Assembly (NCBI RefSeq): GCF_009831215.1
Contig: NZ_WUTW01000002.1
Span: 1,528,479 to 1,592,478 of the forward strand
Reading direction: 5' to 3'
DNA length: 64,000 nt
Source: Actinomadura rayongensis
GTDB lineage: Bacteria > Actinomycetota > Actinomycetes > Streptosporangiales > Streptosporangiaceae
Both the position numbers and the translations under genes were made by a program. The notes beneath the pieces were generated by a model. It was not told where the DNA came from. It saw only the letters and a list, made by a program, of their open reading frames with translations, and did not search any database. Position 1 is the stretch's first letter, and each line of letters starts with the position of its first letter. Below, in pieces: positions 11,201-19,663 of the stretch.

Positions 11201-14200
11201 TGGTGCTGGCCAACCGGTCCTCGATCGCCAACCAGGTGTCGTACTTCGGCGACTTCCGCGGCCCCAGCGTCGTGGTGGACACCGCCTGCTCGGCGTCCCT
11301 GGTCGCGGTGCACCAGGCGTGCGAGAGCCTGCGCCGGAACGAGTGCGGGTACGCCATCGCGGGCGGCGTGAACGTCGCCGTCCACCCCGACCGGTACGTC
11401 CATCTCAGCGCGAAGACGATGCTGTCGTCCGACGGCCGCTGCCGCGCCTTCGGAGCGGGCGGCGACGGCTATGTGCCCGGGGAGGGCGTCGGGGCGGTCG
11501 TCCTCAAGCGGCTGTCGGAGGCCGTCCGCGACGGCGACACCGTCCACGCGGTCATCCGGGCGTCGGCGGTGAACCACGGCGGCCGGACCAGCGGCTACAC
11601 CGTCCCGAACCCGCAGGCGCAGCAGGCGCTCGTGGAACGGACGCTGGCGGCGGCGGGCGTCGACGCGCGGACGATCGGCTGCGTCGAGGCCCACGGCACC
11701 GGGACGGCTCTTGGCGACCCGATCGAGCACTCGGCCCTCGCCAAGGCGTTCGCCGCGCACACGTCCGACGTCGGGTTCTGCGCCCTCGGCTCGGTGAAGT
11801 CGGCCATCGGGCACCTGGAGGGGGCGGCGGGCATCGCCGGGCTCACCAAGGCGATCCTCCAGCTCAAGAACGGGACGCTGCTGCCGACCCTGCACGCCGA
11901 CGAGCTGAACCCCGTCATCGACTTCGGCCGGTCCCCGTTCACCGTCCAGCGCGAGACGGCGCCGTGGCCCGCCGGGGACCTGCCGCGCCGCGCGGCGGTC
12001 AGCTCGTTCGGTGCCGGGGGGACGAACGCGCACGTCATCCTGGAGGAGTACCGCGCCGCCGCGCCCGCCGAGGCCGCGACGGGCCCCGAGGCGCTGGTGC
12101 TCTCCGCCCGCGACGAGGACCGGCTCCGGCAGTACGCGGCCGACCTCGGACGCGAACTGGCGGCGCCCGGAACCCGCACGCTCGCCGACGTCGCCCACAC
12201 CCTGCGGACGGGCCGCGAGCCGATGGCCGAGCGGCTGGCGTTCGTCGCGGGCAGCCTGGACGAGGCCGCCGAGCGGTTCGCCGCCGTCGGACGGGGCGAG
12301 GACGGGCAGTGGCTCCACCGCGGCCGGGTCGGGCAGCATCCGCCGCTGGCCGGGCTGTTCACCGACGGGGTGGGCGGCGAGGAGTTCCTGACGGCCCAGA
12401 TCCGCGCCGGGGACGACGACCTGCTCTGCCGCCTGTGGGTGTCGGGGGTCGCCGTCGACTGGGACCTGGTGTCCGGCCTGCGGGGCGGGACGCGGCGGCG
12501 GGTCCCCCTCCCGACCTATCCGTTCGAGCGCGTGCGGCACTGGCTGGACACGACCGCGCCGGACGGCCCCTGGACGACGGTGCTGCGCGCCGACGACCCG
12601 GTGCTCGCCGACCACGTCGTCCAGGGCACGCCGATCCTGCCGGGCGTCGGCCATCTCGACCTCGTGGCGCGGGCCCGCAGCTGGACGGCGGTCGCCGACG
12701 TCCGCTGGCTCGCGCCCCTGCGGGGCGGCGGCGCGGTGTCGGTGCGCTTCGACGGCGAGCGGTACGAGGTGGTGGCGGACGGTTCCGTCCGCTCCACCGG
12801 CCGCCTGGCCGCCGCGCACCCGGCCCCGCCGCGCCTGGACGTCGCGGCGATCCAGGCCCGCCTGGACGAAGGCCCCGACTTCTACCGCGCGCTCGACGCG
12901 CAGGGGCTGGCCTACGGCGCCTTCTTCCGGCTGGTGCGCCGCGTCTGGACGGGCCCGGGCGAAGCCCTCGGCCGGATCGAGACGGTCGCGGACCCGGCGT
13001 ACGCGCTGCACCCCGGCGTCCTGGACGCGGCCCTGCACACGATCGCGGCGCTGTTCGCGCGGCGCGGCCCGGACGCCCCGCCGATGCTCCCGTTCGCGCT
13101 CGACCTGGTGGACGTCTTCGGCGAGGTGCCGACGATCGGCTGGTCGCACGTGCGCGAGACCGGCCCGGACCGCTGCGACGTCCTGCTGGCCGACGAGACC
13201 GGCGCCGTCCGGGTGCGCTTCACCGGCCTGACCTACCGGGCGGCCAAGCCGACGGCCGTCCCGGCCCACCTCCCGGTCTGGACGCCGCGCCGCGCCGACG
13301 CCGAGAGCGCCCGCCCGCGCCGGGTGCTCCTGGTCGGCGCACGGCTCGACACCGCGCTGGCCGCCGGGATCGCCGGTGCGCACGCCGACGCCGATCTGCG
13401 CTCGCTGCCCGTCCCGTCCGGCGGGCTCAGCGAAAGCGACCTGGACCGCGCGCTGGCCGAGGCGCCCGACCTGGTGTACTTCCTCGGCTCGGCACCGGAC
13501 GGCGAGCCCGCCGACCTGCGCGCCGTCACCGACGCCAACGTCGTCGCCCTCTACCGCCTCGTGCGGGCGCTGGACCGGGGCGGCCGGACCGGGCTGAAGG
13601 TCGTCACGTCCGACGTCCACCCGCTGGGCGGGGACGAGCACGCGCCCTGGTCGGCGGGCCTGGCCGGGCTGGCGATGGTCGCGGGCAAGGAGTTCCCGAA
13701 CCTGCGGGTCGCGCTGGTCGACGTCCGCTCGGCGGAGGGCGCGGAACCGGCCGCCGCGCTGGCCGCCGAGCCGCTGCCCGCGAAGACGGTCCCGGTGTCC
13801 CTGCGGGCGGGCGTCCGCCGGGTCCGGTCGCTGCGCCGGATCGAACTCCCGGCCGGGCCGTCCCGGTTCCGGCGGGACGGCGTCTACCTCGTCGTCGGCG
13901 GCCTCGGCGTCGTCGGCGCCGACACCTGCCGGTACCTCGCGCGGGAGTACGGAGCCCGGCTCGTCATCGTCGGCCGGTCCCCGCTGGACGACCGCCGCGC
14001 GGCGACCGTCGCGGAACTCCAGGCCCTGGGCGCGCAGGTCCGGTACCTGACGGCGGACGCCACCGACCCGGCGGCCCTGCGCGACGCGCTGCGGACCGCC
14101 AAGCGCGAGTTCGGCGCGCTGCACGGCGTCGTCCACGCGGCGATGGTCCTGGTGAACCGCCCCCTGCGGGAGCTGCCCGAGGCCGAGCTGCGGTCGGCGC

Positions 14201-16209
14201 TGGAGGCGAAGGCCGACTCCGCCTGGAGCCTCCTGCGGGCCGTCGCGGACGAGCCGCTGGACTTCGTCCTGTTCTACTCCTCCGGCGTCGCGTTCGAGGG
14301 CAACCACGGCCAGGCCGGGTACGCGGCGGGCTGCACCTTCGCGGACGCGCTCGCGCTCGGCGCGGCCCGCGACGTCCCCTTCCCGGTGCGCGTCCTCAAC
14401 CTCGGGTACTGGCACGCGGCCGGCGACCCGGAGCGGGAGCGGGTGCTGCGCCGGTTCGAGCCGGCGGGCATCCGGCCGCTGAGCGCGGAGCGCGGCATGG
14501 CGGTCGTGGAACGCGTCCTCGCGGGCGACCAGGCCCAGGTGCTCGCGCTCGACGCCGACCGGCGCATCCTCGACGACCTCGGCGCCGACCCCGGGCCCGC
14601 GCTGGTCGTCCTGCCCGGGGACGTTCCGCCGCAGCCGCCCGTCGTCGGGAGGGCCTGGACGCCGTCGCCGGAGCTGGACGGCTTCCAGGACGCCGTCGCG
14701 GCGGCCGAGGATCTGGCGACGCGCCTGCTGGCGGCCGTCCTGGACCGCCTCGGCCTGTTCCGGCGGCTGGACCGGCCAGCCGTATGGGCGGATCTCGTCG
14801 CCGGGCTCGGGATCGTCCCGGAGCAGGAGCCCTTCTTCCGGTCTCAGCTCGACGCCCTCGCCGAGACCGGGTGGCTGCGTCCGGTGGACGGCGGCTGGCA
14901 GCGCACCGCCCGCGCCGTGGAGCCGGAGGCGGCGCTCGTGGCGGCGCTCACCGACCTCGCCGCCCGCCGCCCGGACCTCGCGCCCGCCACGTCGCTGCTG
15001 CGGGACTGCCTGACCGCGCTGCCCGACGTGCTCACCGGACGCCGCAGCGGCATGGAAGTCCTCTTCCCCGGCGGCTCCCACGAACGGGTCGCGGCCGTCT
15101 ACGCGGGCGACCCGGTCACCGACCTGTGCAACGCCGAGACGGCGGCGCTCGTCGCCGAGCAGGTCCGGACGCGGCTGGCGGCCGAGCCCGGACGGACGGT
15201 GCGGATCCTCGAAGTGGGCGCCGGGACCGGCGGGACGAGCGAGGCCGTCTTCGCCGCGCTCGCCCCCCACGCCGCGCACGTCGAGTACGTCTTCACCGAC
15301 CTGTCGGGCGGGTTCGTCCGCGACGGCCGGGCCAGGTTCGGGCCGGGTCATCCGTTCGCACGGTTCGAGGTCCTGGACATCGAGTCCGACCCGGCCGGCC
15401 AGGGCTTCGCCCCGGGCGGGTTCGACGTGGTGTTCGGCACGAACGTCTTCCACGCGACCCGGCGGCTCGCCGGCACCCTGGCCGGCGCCAAGCGGCTGCT
15501 CCGCCGGGGCGGGGTGCTCGTCCTCGCCGAGGGCACCCGGCCGCAGCACCGGCTGGCGCTGGTCTTCGGCCTGACGTCCGGGTGGTGGCGGTTCACCGAC
15601 CCGGAGCACCGGATGCCGTCCTCGCCGCTGGCGACCGAGCGGCAGTGGCGCGACCTGCTGGCCGACGCCGGGTTCCGGGACGTCAGCGCCGCAGCCCCGC
15701 CGACGCGGTCCGGGCCGCTGTTCCAGAGCGTCATCGCGGCGGTCAGCGACGGCCTCGTCCCGGCGACCCCGGCCGCCCAGGTCGCCCCGGCTCCGGCCCC
15801 GGCCCGGACCGCGCGTCCGGCCGACGGCGCCGAGGGCGACGAACTCGCCCGGGTGACGGCGGTGTTCGCGTCCGTCCTGGAGATCCCGGCGGACCGGCTC
15901 GACCCCGACCTCACCTACGAGAACTACGGCGTCGACTCGCTGGTGGCGCTCCAGCTCACCCGCGCCCTGGAAGAGGTGTACGGGCCGCAGCCCGCGACCC
16001 TGCTCTTCGAGCGGATCACGATCCGGAAGCTGGCCGCGCACCTGCGCTCCGAGCCGGAACCGCCCGAGGAACCGGCGGTCGCGCCGGTGACCGAACCGGC
16101 GCCGTCCGACGACGCCGAGCGGCTGGTCGCGGACCTGCCCGACGACGTCGTCGACGAACTGCTGGGCGAACTGCTCGCCCGGCTCGGCGAGAACGGGGAC
16201 CGAGCATGA
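2203..16209 (+). CDS. Trans-AT polyketide synthase, three modules (4668 aa)
   Basis: Starts at GTG 2203 behind a GGAGGG site (2191-2196). Domain order with rough residues: KS1 12-430 (Cys184), AT remnant 528-614, DH 700-958, KR 975-1350, ACP (Ser1407); KS2 1467-1886 (DTMCSSSL), DH 2030-2287, KR 2290-2700, ACP (Ser2776); KS3 2854-3283 (DTACSASL), DH 3447-3683, KR 3690-4105, C-methyltransferase 4153-4517 (EVGAGTGG at about 4337), ACP (Ser4579); then an acidic C-terminal docking tail. The three DHs keep the HxxxGxxxxP histidine. There is no working AT, so malonyl units must come in trans from the 41403-44678 protein. The three modules would build three conjugated double bonds, the last with an alpha-methyl group. 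KR3 has Y-A-A-G-C where Y-x-x-x-N is usual. KS1 resembles ketosynthases placed next to NRPS modules. Its stop overlaps the next gene (ATGA at 16206). Confidence 0.93.
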   Translation: MDGAERGTAVETDVAIIGMAGRFPGADDLDAFWRLLSEGREGISRFGRDELAAAGVPARLLDDPAFVPAHGVIPDVDLFDTGYFEFTPAEARITDPQHRVLLTAAHAALENAGYDPARHDGLIGVYAGAAINTYLQQQVLPAVDQTATSDHFAVMVGNDKDFLATRLAYKLDLRGPAYTVQTACSTSLVAIHLACQGLINGECDVALAGGVTVKFPQTKGYLYEEGAILSPDGRVRTFDAGAGGTVLGNGVGVLVLKPLRDALADRDTIHAVIKGTATNNDGAGKVSFAAPGAAGQAAVIREAHLVSGVDPRSIGHVEAHGTATRLGDPVEVSALTRAFREGTDDTGFCAIGSVKSNLGHLDAAAGVAGVIKTVLMMKHRTLVPTVNFATPNPAIDFPASPFTVSTRTAPWTASGPLRGGVSSFGIGGTNAHAVLEEAPAAEVAAPSRPTQVLVVSARTPSALGTAARLLADHLDGDDGASLADVAHTLAVGRRVHEYRLAVAGTARADLAAALRSAPVPDAPAAGGVSFVFTEDVPGAADLAAEWRAAEPAFAEHYDAALAAAPADWAAAFAVQYALGRLWLGWGLRPVAIHGVGLAAGAAAAVLGVLDLTDAARHEGAPLPDSALRGADDEVRGVALTVADGPWGAVARAWQAGAEVDWTAWFAGEARGRVPLPTYPFEGRRCWLDVPAEVPAGPGPHPMLAENVSTLDSFAYRTAWSGTEFYVADHRVGGEPVLPAAAFLELARAAGELATGGPVRLHDVSFDRLLSGPRAAQVALRRGPGAVAFEITDDGAVYASGSVSALGTVQLPDATPGTQAETVDHERCYALLREHDLDYGARMRALAEVALGDGEAWGTLRLPEGAALDGAVLNPALLDGALHALVVLLGRTYGGGARGFLPLALEELTVFAPVTGPCRVHVTVDQRGDRSARADLTLRDAAGTVLARLRGLAVRVLRRTDAVDLLVRRWDDAPAVPAETSAGPVLVIADDDRSDLATALSASEAAPGSDGPLTGIAAVVLDEPDPDLVLRVVRRLLHGRPTEPVRVVLLHRHDASGPLPERAALAGLARTVRAENPLLAVQVVGLAPGVDAAAALRAELAGDGRDAEVEHTASGRRVPRFVPADHTEPVAVRDGGVYLVTGGAGGLGRAVAGRLLERADATVVLVGRAATASGLDERVTYRSADVADPAALTALLADVRREFGPVTGVVHAAGVLRDGFVLTKSDADVAAVLAPKVSGVRALHAATADDPLDFFVAFSSIAAHIGSVGQADYAYANAFLEAFAERVPGLTAVAWPMWADGGMRQTADAAAEVAARTGFGVLPTAVGLDLFERVLGRPGAVVAAYGDTERIAATLGRPAPAAPVAPTAPAGSRADALGMLRLLIAGETGLDPDELGEDDTFDRHGIDSLMITKLNRELERRFGDLSKTLFFEYPTLGELADHFAGEHATAIAAPAPAAPRPPEVDDSAIAIIGVAGRYPMADDLDEFWTNLAEGRDCVTEIPADRWDADRWYDPDPASPGRAHTRWGGFLRDVDRFDPLFFGISPRQAELMDPQERLFLQTAWHVVEDAGYRRAELAGRPVGVYVGVMYGEYQFHGAVDVLRGGRPLTGSSFATIANRVSYVLNLTGPSLALDTMCSSSLTAIHLACESLRRGETEMAIAGGVNVSIHPYKYAFLSQGRFVSSDGRCRAFGADGDGYVPGEGVGAVLLKPYAQALADGDQIHGLILGSAVNHGARTNGFSVPSPRAQQRAVVDAMERAGVAPGEIGYIEAHGTGTSLGDPIEITGLTGAYAGDAAAPGRWPIGSVKSNIGHLESAAGIAGLTKVLLQFRHRTLVPSLHSAELNPNIDFARSPFRVQREREPWTGPRTAGLSSFGAGGSNAHLVLAEPPVAPARERVDEPVLFVLSARDEERLRAYAERAARFLEAGPASLADLCFTLQVGREAMDRRFAVRAVAADEIVAALRRFAATGERPDVPGDGPLGDLARRWLAGENVDWAALHASGPARRRVRAPLYPFAPERYWIPLDPDLDAPALHPLVDANESTVAGLRFRKRLSPSDPLFRDHVIDGRPVLPGSAVLEFVRAAADLAEPGVRHALRSVVWGTTIEPADGDLDLHVSFDSGFSFEVHSGPDRTVHARGTVAAAGAPGALDLAAVLRRTDVVRDRDGAYADYRAAGFAYGPEFQVIEEIRTGADEALVRLSPGGPAAVLDGALRACHWAGRTASPRAGELAVPFSLDAFDVHGDLADVRHAHARLLGEAGGVRCFDVSLCDETGRVLASVRDFAGRLLGAPAPEPGRPLLYEPCWTAVPAPASDSARRPLMLVGGDAALESALAATGEWTRVTAVRADEVADLGTDGLDLVFVPGDELDAACRTLTDLVLAARTAGRVRGVVLHAHEDGRERPEHAALAGFARSASVVAPRVELLTLALPAGTPPDGTAAALAAELRAAPRAAGLEVRRTARGDREVRGLRRTEATGPGRADLRDQGVYMITGGGGALGRTLAEYLARAHRARLVLIGRSAPDASWHARLADLGAEVFAPRADVTDADRLAAALAEARARFGALHGVFHLAGIADDGTLADADPERFARVLAPKTNGLLNLDRLTRDDPLDLFVVFSSIASVIGDFGAAAYATANRFADAFTVLRASQVAEGARRGRGLTLDWPLWAAGGVDDLVGADELAAYGRRSGMRPLTPEQGVAALELALAADGPWLVPAWGVPAQVDAALATPRPPAAPRRPAASGRRSQVVEYLRGTLSDVLKLPPGRLDSRVPLDDYGLDSVLVMESSSVLVRDFPDLRGTVFFEHRTVEELADHLVAEHADAVARLFPEAAPVERPAPEPVTRPVERAPERGTDPDEPIAVIGISGRYPGARDLAEFWDNLAAGRDSVTEVPADRWDAAALYDPDPSAPGRSHGRWGGFLDDVAAFDSLFFQISPAQARSMDPQERLFLETAWSALENAGYPPSRIPPPAFGGQGHDVGVFVGVMWGDYAVLAAAESARGNPQVVLANRSSIANQVSYFGDFRGPSVVVDTACSASLVAVHQACESLRRNECGYAIAGGVNVAVHPDRYVHLSAKTMLSSDGRCRAFGAGGDGYVPGEGVGAVVLKRLSEAVRDGDTVHAVIRASAVNHGGRTSGYTVPNPQAQQALVERTLAAAGVDARTIGCVEAHGTGTALGDPIEHSALAKAFAAHTSDVGFCALGSVKSAIGHLEGAAGIAGLTKAILQLKNGTLLPTLHADELNPVIDFGRSPFTVQRETAPWPAGDLPRRAAVSSFGAGGTNAHVILEEYRAAAPAEAATGPEALVLSARDEDRLRQYAADLGRELAAPGTRTLADVAHTLRTGREPMAERLAFVAGSLDEAAERFAAVGRGEDGQWLHRGRVGQHPPLAGLFTDGVGGEEFLTAQIRAGDDDLLCRLWVSGVAVDWDLVSGLRGGTRRRVPLPTYPFERVRHWLDTTAPDGPWTTVLRADDPVLADHVVQGTPILPGVGHLDLVARARSWTAVADVRWLAPLRGGGAVSVRFDGERYEVVADGSVRSTGRLAAAHPAPPRLDVAAIQARLDEGPDFYRALDAQGLAYGAFFRLVRRVWTGPGEALGRIETVADPAYALHPGVLDAALHTIAALFARRGPDAPPMLPFALDLVDVFGEVPTIGWSHVRETGPDRCDVLLADETGAVRVRFTGLTYRAAKPTAVPAHLPVWTPRRADAESARPRRVLLVGARLDTALAAGIAGAHADADLRSLPVPSGGLSESDLDRALAEAPDLVYFLGSAPDGEPADLRAVTDANVVALYRLVRALDRGGRTGLKVVTSDVHPLGGDEHAPWSAGLAGLAMVAGKEFPNLRVALVDVRSAEGAEPAAALAAEPLPAKTVPVSLRAGVRRVRSLRRIELPAGPSRFRRDGVYLVVGGLGVVGADTCRYLAREYGARLVIVGRSPLDDRRAATVAELQALGAQVRYLTADATDPAALRDALRTAKREFGALHGVVHAAMVLVNRPLRELPEAELRSALEAKADSAWSLLRAVADEPLDFVLFYSSGVAFEGNHGQAGYAAGCTFADALALGAARDVPFPVRVLNLGYWHAAGDPERERVLRRFEPAGIRPLSAERGMAVVERVLAGDQAQVLALDADRRILDDLGADPGPALVVLPGDVPPQPPVVGRAWTPSPELDGFQDAVAAAEDLATRLLAAVLDRLGLFRRLDRPAVWADLVAGLGIVPEQEPFFRSQLDALAETGWLRPVDGGWQRTARAVEPEAALVAALTDLAARRPDLAPATSLLRDCLTALPDVLTGRRSGMEVLFPGGSHERVAAVYAGDPVTDLCNAETAALVAEQVRTRLAAEPGRTVRILEVGAGTGGTSEAVFAALAPHAAHVEYVFTDLSGGFVRDGRARFGPGHPFARFEVLDIESDPAGQGFAPGGFDVVFGTNVFHATRRLAGTLAGAKRLLRRGGVLVLAEGTRPQHRLALVFGLTSGWWRFTDPEHRMPSSPLATERQWRDLLADAGFRDVSAAAPPTRSGPLFQSVIAAVSDGLVPATPAAQVAPAPAPARTARPADGAEGDELARVTAVFASVLEIPADRLDPDLTYENYGVDSLVALQLTRALEEVYGPQPATLLFERITIRKLAAHLRSEPEPPEEPAVAPVTEPAPSDDAERLVADLPDDVVDELLGELLARLGENGDRA
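3784..4050 (+). other. Acyltransferase-domain remnant inside the first PKS module
   Basis: Between KS1 and the post-AT linker (PTYPFEGRRCW) the protein keeps about 87 residues that read like a worn-down AT domain: VSFVFTEDVP where ATs have a VAFLFTGQG-like start, EPAFAEHYDAAL helix, AVQYALGRLWLGWG, and IHGVGLAAG where the catalytic GHSxGE should be. The nucleophile serine and the rest of the AT (AFHS region) are missing. The segment cannot be catalytic. It may help dock the trans-acting AT or be simple decay. Confidence 0.7.
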
Positions 16210-19200
16210 CGCGGACGTTCTCCTGCGTGGTCGTGGGCGAGGAGACCCTGGCGGCCGAGTGCACCCGGCTGCTCCTGGAGCGCGGGCACCGGGTGGCGGC
16301 CGTGGTCTTCTCGGGCGCGGAACTGGTCGAGTGGGCGGGTCGAGAGGGCCTGCCGACGATCCAGGCCGGGCCCGGCCTCGCCGACCGCCTGGCGCCCCTG
16401 AGCTTCGACTACCTGTTCAGCATCGCCAACCTGCGGATGCTCCCGGACGAGGTCCTGGCCCTCCCGGCGGCGCTGCCGATCAACTTCCACGACGGCCCGC
16501 TGCCCCGGCACGCCGGCCTCTACGCGACGAGCTGGGCGATCCTCGAAGGCGAGAAGGAGCACGGCGTCACCTGGCACGTCATGACCAGGGAGGCCGACAC
16601 CGGGGACGTGCTGAAGCAGGTCACCGTCCCGGTCGATCCGGCCGCGACCGCGCACGACCTCGACCTCGCGTGCTTCGAGGCGGGCGTCGAGTCCTTCGCC
16701 GAGCTGGTCGACGAGCTGGCGCGCGGCACCGCGACCCGGACGCCGCAGGATCTCGGCGAGCGGACCTACCACGGGAAGTACGACGGGCCGCCGCACGGCG
16801 GCCTCTTCGACTGGCGGCGGCCGTCGGGGGACCTGGACGCGCTGGTCCGGGCGACGACCTTCGGGCGCAAGGGCAACGGCTTCGGCGTCGCGCTGCTGGC
16901 GGCCGGGTCGCGGCTGATCGCCGTCCGGGGCGTCGAGACGACCGGCCGCCCGTCCACGCTGCCGCCGGGGACGGTGGTCGAGGCCGCCGCCGAGGCGATC
17001 ACCGTCGCGACCGTCGACCACGACGTCCGCCTGACCGACCTCGCGAGCCTGGACGGCGACCGGCTCGACCCGCGCGCGCTCGCCCGCGACCTCGACCGGG
17101 ACCACGGCGGACGGTTCACCGAGCCGTCGGAGGACGACGTCGCGGCCCTGGCGGCGGCGGGACGGGCCGCGCTGCGCGAAGAAGAACGCTGGCTGCGCCG
17201 CCTCGGCGCCCTCGAACCGCTGCTGCCGCCCCGGCTCGGCGCCCTCGCCCCGGTCGGGGAGCCGGCCCGTCCGGTCGCGCTGCCCCCCGCGCTGCGCCCG
17301 GACGACGCCGAGGCGTGGGCGATCGCCGCCGTCCTCGCCTTCCTCGCCCGGCTCGTCCGGGGCGGGGAACACGACGTCGCCCTGTCCGCCGGAAGCGATG
17401 TGGGCGTGACGTCCGGGCTGGTCGCGGCCGACGTGCCGTTCCGCGCCCCGGACGCGCCGCTGGACCGGACGCTGCCCGACCTCGCCGCGCTGGTCGGAAC
17501 CGAACTCGACCGGCTGGCCGGGCGGAGTCCGGCCAGGGGCGACCTGCCGCTGCGCCGTCCCGGCGTCACCGCGCTCAGGCTGCCGGTCGCCGTCCTGCGC
17601 CCGGGCGCGGTCGCCGCCGACCGCCCCCTGACGATCCGCGTCGACGAGGCCGGAACGGTGACCTTCACGGCCGAAGGCGGGCGGGAGGACTGGCTCGCGG
17701 CCCGCTACGCGCTGTTCCTCGACGCCGCCGCAGCCGCGCCGACGGTCCCGCTCGGCGACCTGCCGCTGCTCACCGACGCCGAGCGCGCATCGCTGGCGAA
17801 CGTCAACGACACCGCCGAGGACTACCCGCGCGACCGCACGGTCAGCGCGCTGGTCGCCGACGTCGCCTGCGCCGCCCCGGCCGCCGTCGCGGTCCGGTTC
17901 GAGGGACGCGACCTGACCTACGCCGCACTGGACGAAGCGGCCGACGCCCTGGCGCACAAGCTGATCGGGCTCGGCGCCGGACCGGGCGGCCGGGTGGGCG
18001 TCTACCTGGAGCGGTCGGCGGAACTCGTCGTGGCGCTGCTGGCGGTGATGAAGACCGGCGCGGCCTACGTCCCGATCGACCCGGTGTACCCGCCCGCGCG
18101 AATCGGCCACATGCTGGCGGACTCGGGCACCGCGCTGGTCGTCACCGACGCGGCCCTGGCCGGGACGCTGGACGAGATCCCGGACGGCCGCGCCGTGACG
18201 CGGGTCGTCGCCGACCTCGCGGGAACGCCGTCCGGGCCGCCGGTCGACCGGTCCGACCCGGACGCGGCGGCGTACGTCATCTACACCTCGGGGTCGACCG
18301 GCGTCCCCAAGGGCGTCCAGGTGGGGCACCGGGCGCTGGTGAACTTCCTGTGGACGATGGCGCGGCGGCCCGGGTTCGGCTCGGCCGACTCCCTGCTCGC
18401 GCTCACCACGGTCTGCTTCGACATCGCGGGCCTGGAGCTGTACCTGCCGCTCGTCCGGGGCGGGACGGTCGAGGTGCTGCCCGCCGACGTCTGCGCGGAC
18501 GGGTTCGCGCTCCGGGAGCGGATCGAGCGGTCGGCCCCGTCCGTGCTCCAGGCCACCCCGACCACGTGGCAGATGCTGATCGCCGCGGGCTGGCCGGGCG
18601 ACCCCGGGCTGCGGGCGCTGTGCGGGGGCGAGGCGCTGTCCGCCGAGCTGGCCGGCCGGCTGTCGGGCCTCGTCGGTGAACTCCACAACATGTACGGCCC
18701 GACCGAGACGACCATCTGGTCCACGGTCGACCGGGTCCTCCCCGGCGAGGCGGTGACGATCGGGCGCCCGATCGGCAACACCCGCTGCCACACGCTCGAC
18801 GAGCGGGGCGTCCCGGTGCCGCCCGGCGTGCCCGGCGAGCTGTACCTCTCGGGCGACGGCGTGGCGGACGGCTACCTGGGCCGGCCCGACCTGACCGCCG
18901 AGCGCTTCGTCACCATCGGCGAGGGCCGCGCCTACCGCACCGGCGACCTGGTGCGGTGGCTGCCCGACGGCCGCCTCGAATACCTGGAGCGGATCGACGG
19001 CCAGGTCAAGCTGCACGGCCACCGCATCGAGCTGGGCGAGGTCGAGTCGGCGCTGCGGCGGCTGCCCGGGATCGAGTCGGCCGTCGCCGTGATCCGCGAG
19101 GACCGGCCCGGCGACCGCGCGCTCGCCGCGTACGCGACCGTCCGGGACGGGACGCGGGCCGATCCCGCCGAACTGCGCGCCGCCCTGCGCGACCGGCTGC

Positions 19201-19631
19201 CCGGCTACATGGTCCCGGCGACCGTCACGCTCCTGCCGAGCCTGCCGCTCACCCCGAACGGCAAGGTCGACCGCAAGGCCCTGCCGGAGCCGCGCGCCGC
19301 GCGCCCGGCCGGCCCGGCGGCGCCCGCCCGCACGGACCTGGAACGCCGGATCGCGGCGGCGTGGTGCGAAGTCCTCGGCGCGGACGCGGTGGGCGTCGAG
19401 GACAACTTCTTCGACCGGGGCGGCGACTCGCTGAAGCTCACCTCGGTCGTCGCGCTGCTGCGGCGGCGGCTCGGCCGTCCGGTCACCCGCCTCGACATGT
19501 TCGGCCATCCGACCGTCCGGGCCATGGCGGCGCATCTGGCGGGCGACGCCGACGCCGAGCCCGTCCAGCGGCGGAGCCGGAACACCGACGCGCTCGCGCG
19601 GCGCCGCGACCGCAGACGCGGGACGTCATGA
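16206..19631 (+). CDS. Loading NRPS: formyltransferase - adenylation (Gly) - PCP
   Basis: This 1141-aa protein opens with a methionyl-tRNA-formyltransferase-like domain (residues 1-300). Its catalytic Asn and His are visible in INFHDGPLPRHAG (about 92-104), and Asp in ADTGDV (about 133). A degenerate condensation-like linker (355-545) follows, then an A domain (546-1019; YTSGSTGVPKG at about 693) and a PCP with GGDSL (Ser1075). Specificity positions taken from FDIAGLEL, LQATPTTW, LCGGEA and NMYGPTETTIW read D-I-L-Q-L-G-M-I-W, the glycine pattern. Formyltransferase-A-PCP loading is known from linear gramicidin (LgrA), and from the oxazolomycin starter enzyme (OzmO, from memory), which loads N-formylglycine. 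The ATG overlaps the upstream PKS stop. The likely product is N-formylglycyl-S-PCP, handed to the KS-ACP protein at 20808. The catalytic triad of the formyl domain looks intact. Confidence 0.93.
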   Translation: MTRTFSCVVVGEETLAAECTRLLLERGHRVAAVVFSGAELVEWAGREGLPTIQAGPGLADRLAPLSFDYLFSIANLRMLPDEVLALPAALPINFHDGPLPRHAGLYATSWAILEGEKEHGVTWHVMTREADTGDVLKQVTVPVDPAATAHDLDLACFEAGVESFAELVDELARGTATRTPQDLGERTYHGKYDGPPHGGLFDWRRPSGDLDALVRATTFGRKGNGFGVALLAAGSRLIAVRGVETTGRPSTLPPGTVVEAAAEAITVATVDHDVRLTDLASLDGDRLDPRALARDLDRDHGGRFTEPSEDDVAALAAAGRAALREEERWLRRLGALEPLLPPRLGALAPVGEPARPVALPPALRPDDAEAWAIAAVLAFLARLVRGGEHDVALSAGSDVGVTSGLVAADVPFRAPDAPLDRTLPDLAALVGTELDRLAGRSPARGDLPLRRPGVTALRLPVAVLRPGAVAADRPLTIRVDEAGTVTFTAEGGREDWLAARYALFLDAAAAAPTVPLGDLPLLTDAERASLANVNDTAEDYPRDRTVSALVADVACAAPAAVAVRFEGRDLTYAALDEAADALAHKLIGLGAGPGGRVGVYLERSAELVVALLAVMKTGAAYVPIDPVYPPARIGHMLADSGTALVVTDAALAGTLDEIPDGRAVTRVVADLAGTPSGPPVDRSDPDAAAYVIYTSGSTGVPKGVQVGHRALVNFLWTMARRPGFGSADSLLALTTVCFDIAGLELYLPLVRGGTVEVLPADVCADGFALRERIERSAPSVLQATPTTWQMLIAAGWPGDPGLRALCGGEALSAELAGRLSGLVGELHNMYGPTETTIWSTVDRVLPGEAVTIGRPIGNTRCHTLDERGVPVPPGVPGELYLSGDGVADGYLGRPDLTAERFVTIGEGRAYRTGDLVRWLPDGRLEYLERIDGQVKLHGHRIELGEVESALRRLPGIESAVAVIREDRPGDRALAAYATVRDGTRADPAELRAALRDRLPGYMVPATVTLLPSLPLTPNGKVDRKALPEPRAARPAGPAAPARTDLERRIAAAWCEVLGADAVGVEDNFFDRGGDSLKLTSVVALLRRRLGRPVTRLDMFGHPTVRAMAAHLAGDADAEPVQRRSRNTDALARRRDRRRGTS

Positions 19632-19663
19632 ACAGCAACTCACGAGCGGGAACAGGGGATTCG

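Noticed and set aside
2047..16041. A 4664-residue open frame on the minus strand opposite the first PKS
   Set aside because: It is the antisense shadow of a high-GC gene. It has no domains, is Arg/Pro/Gly-rich and runs exactly opposite a clear trans-AT PKS.
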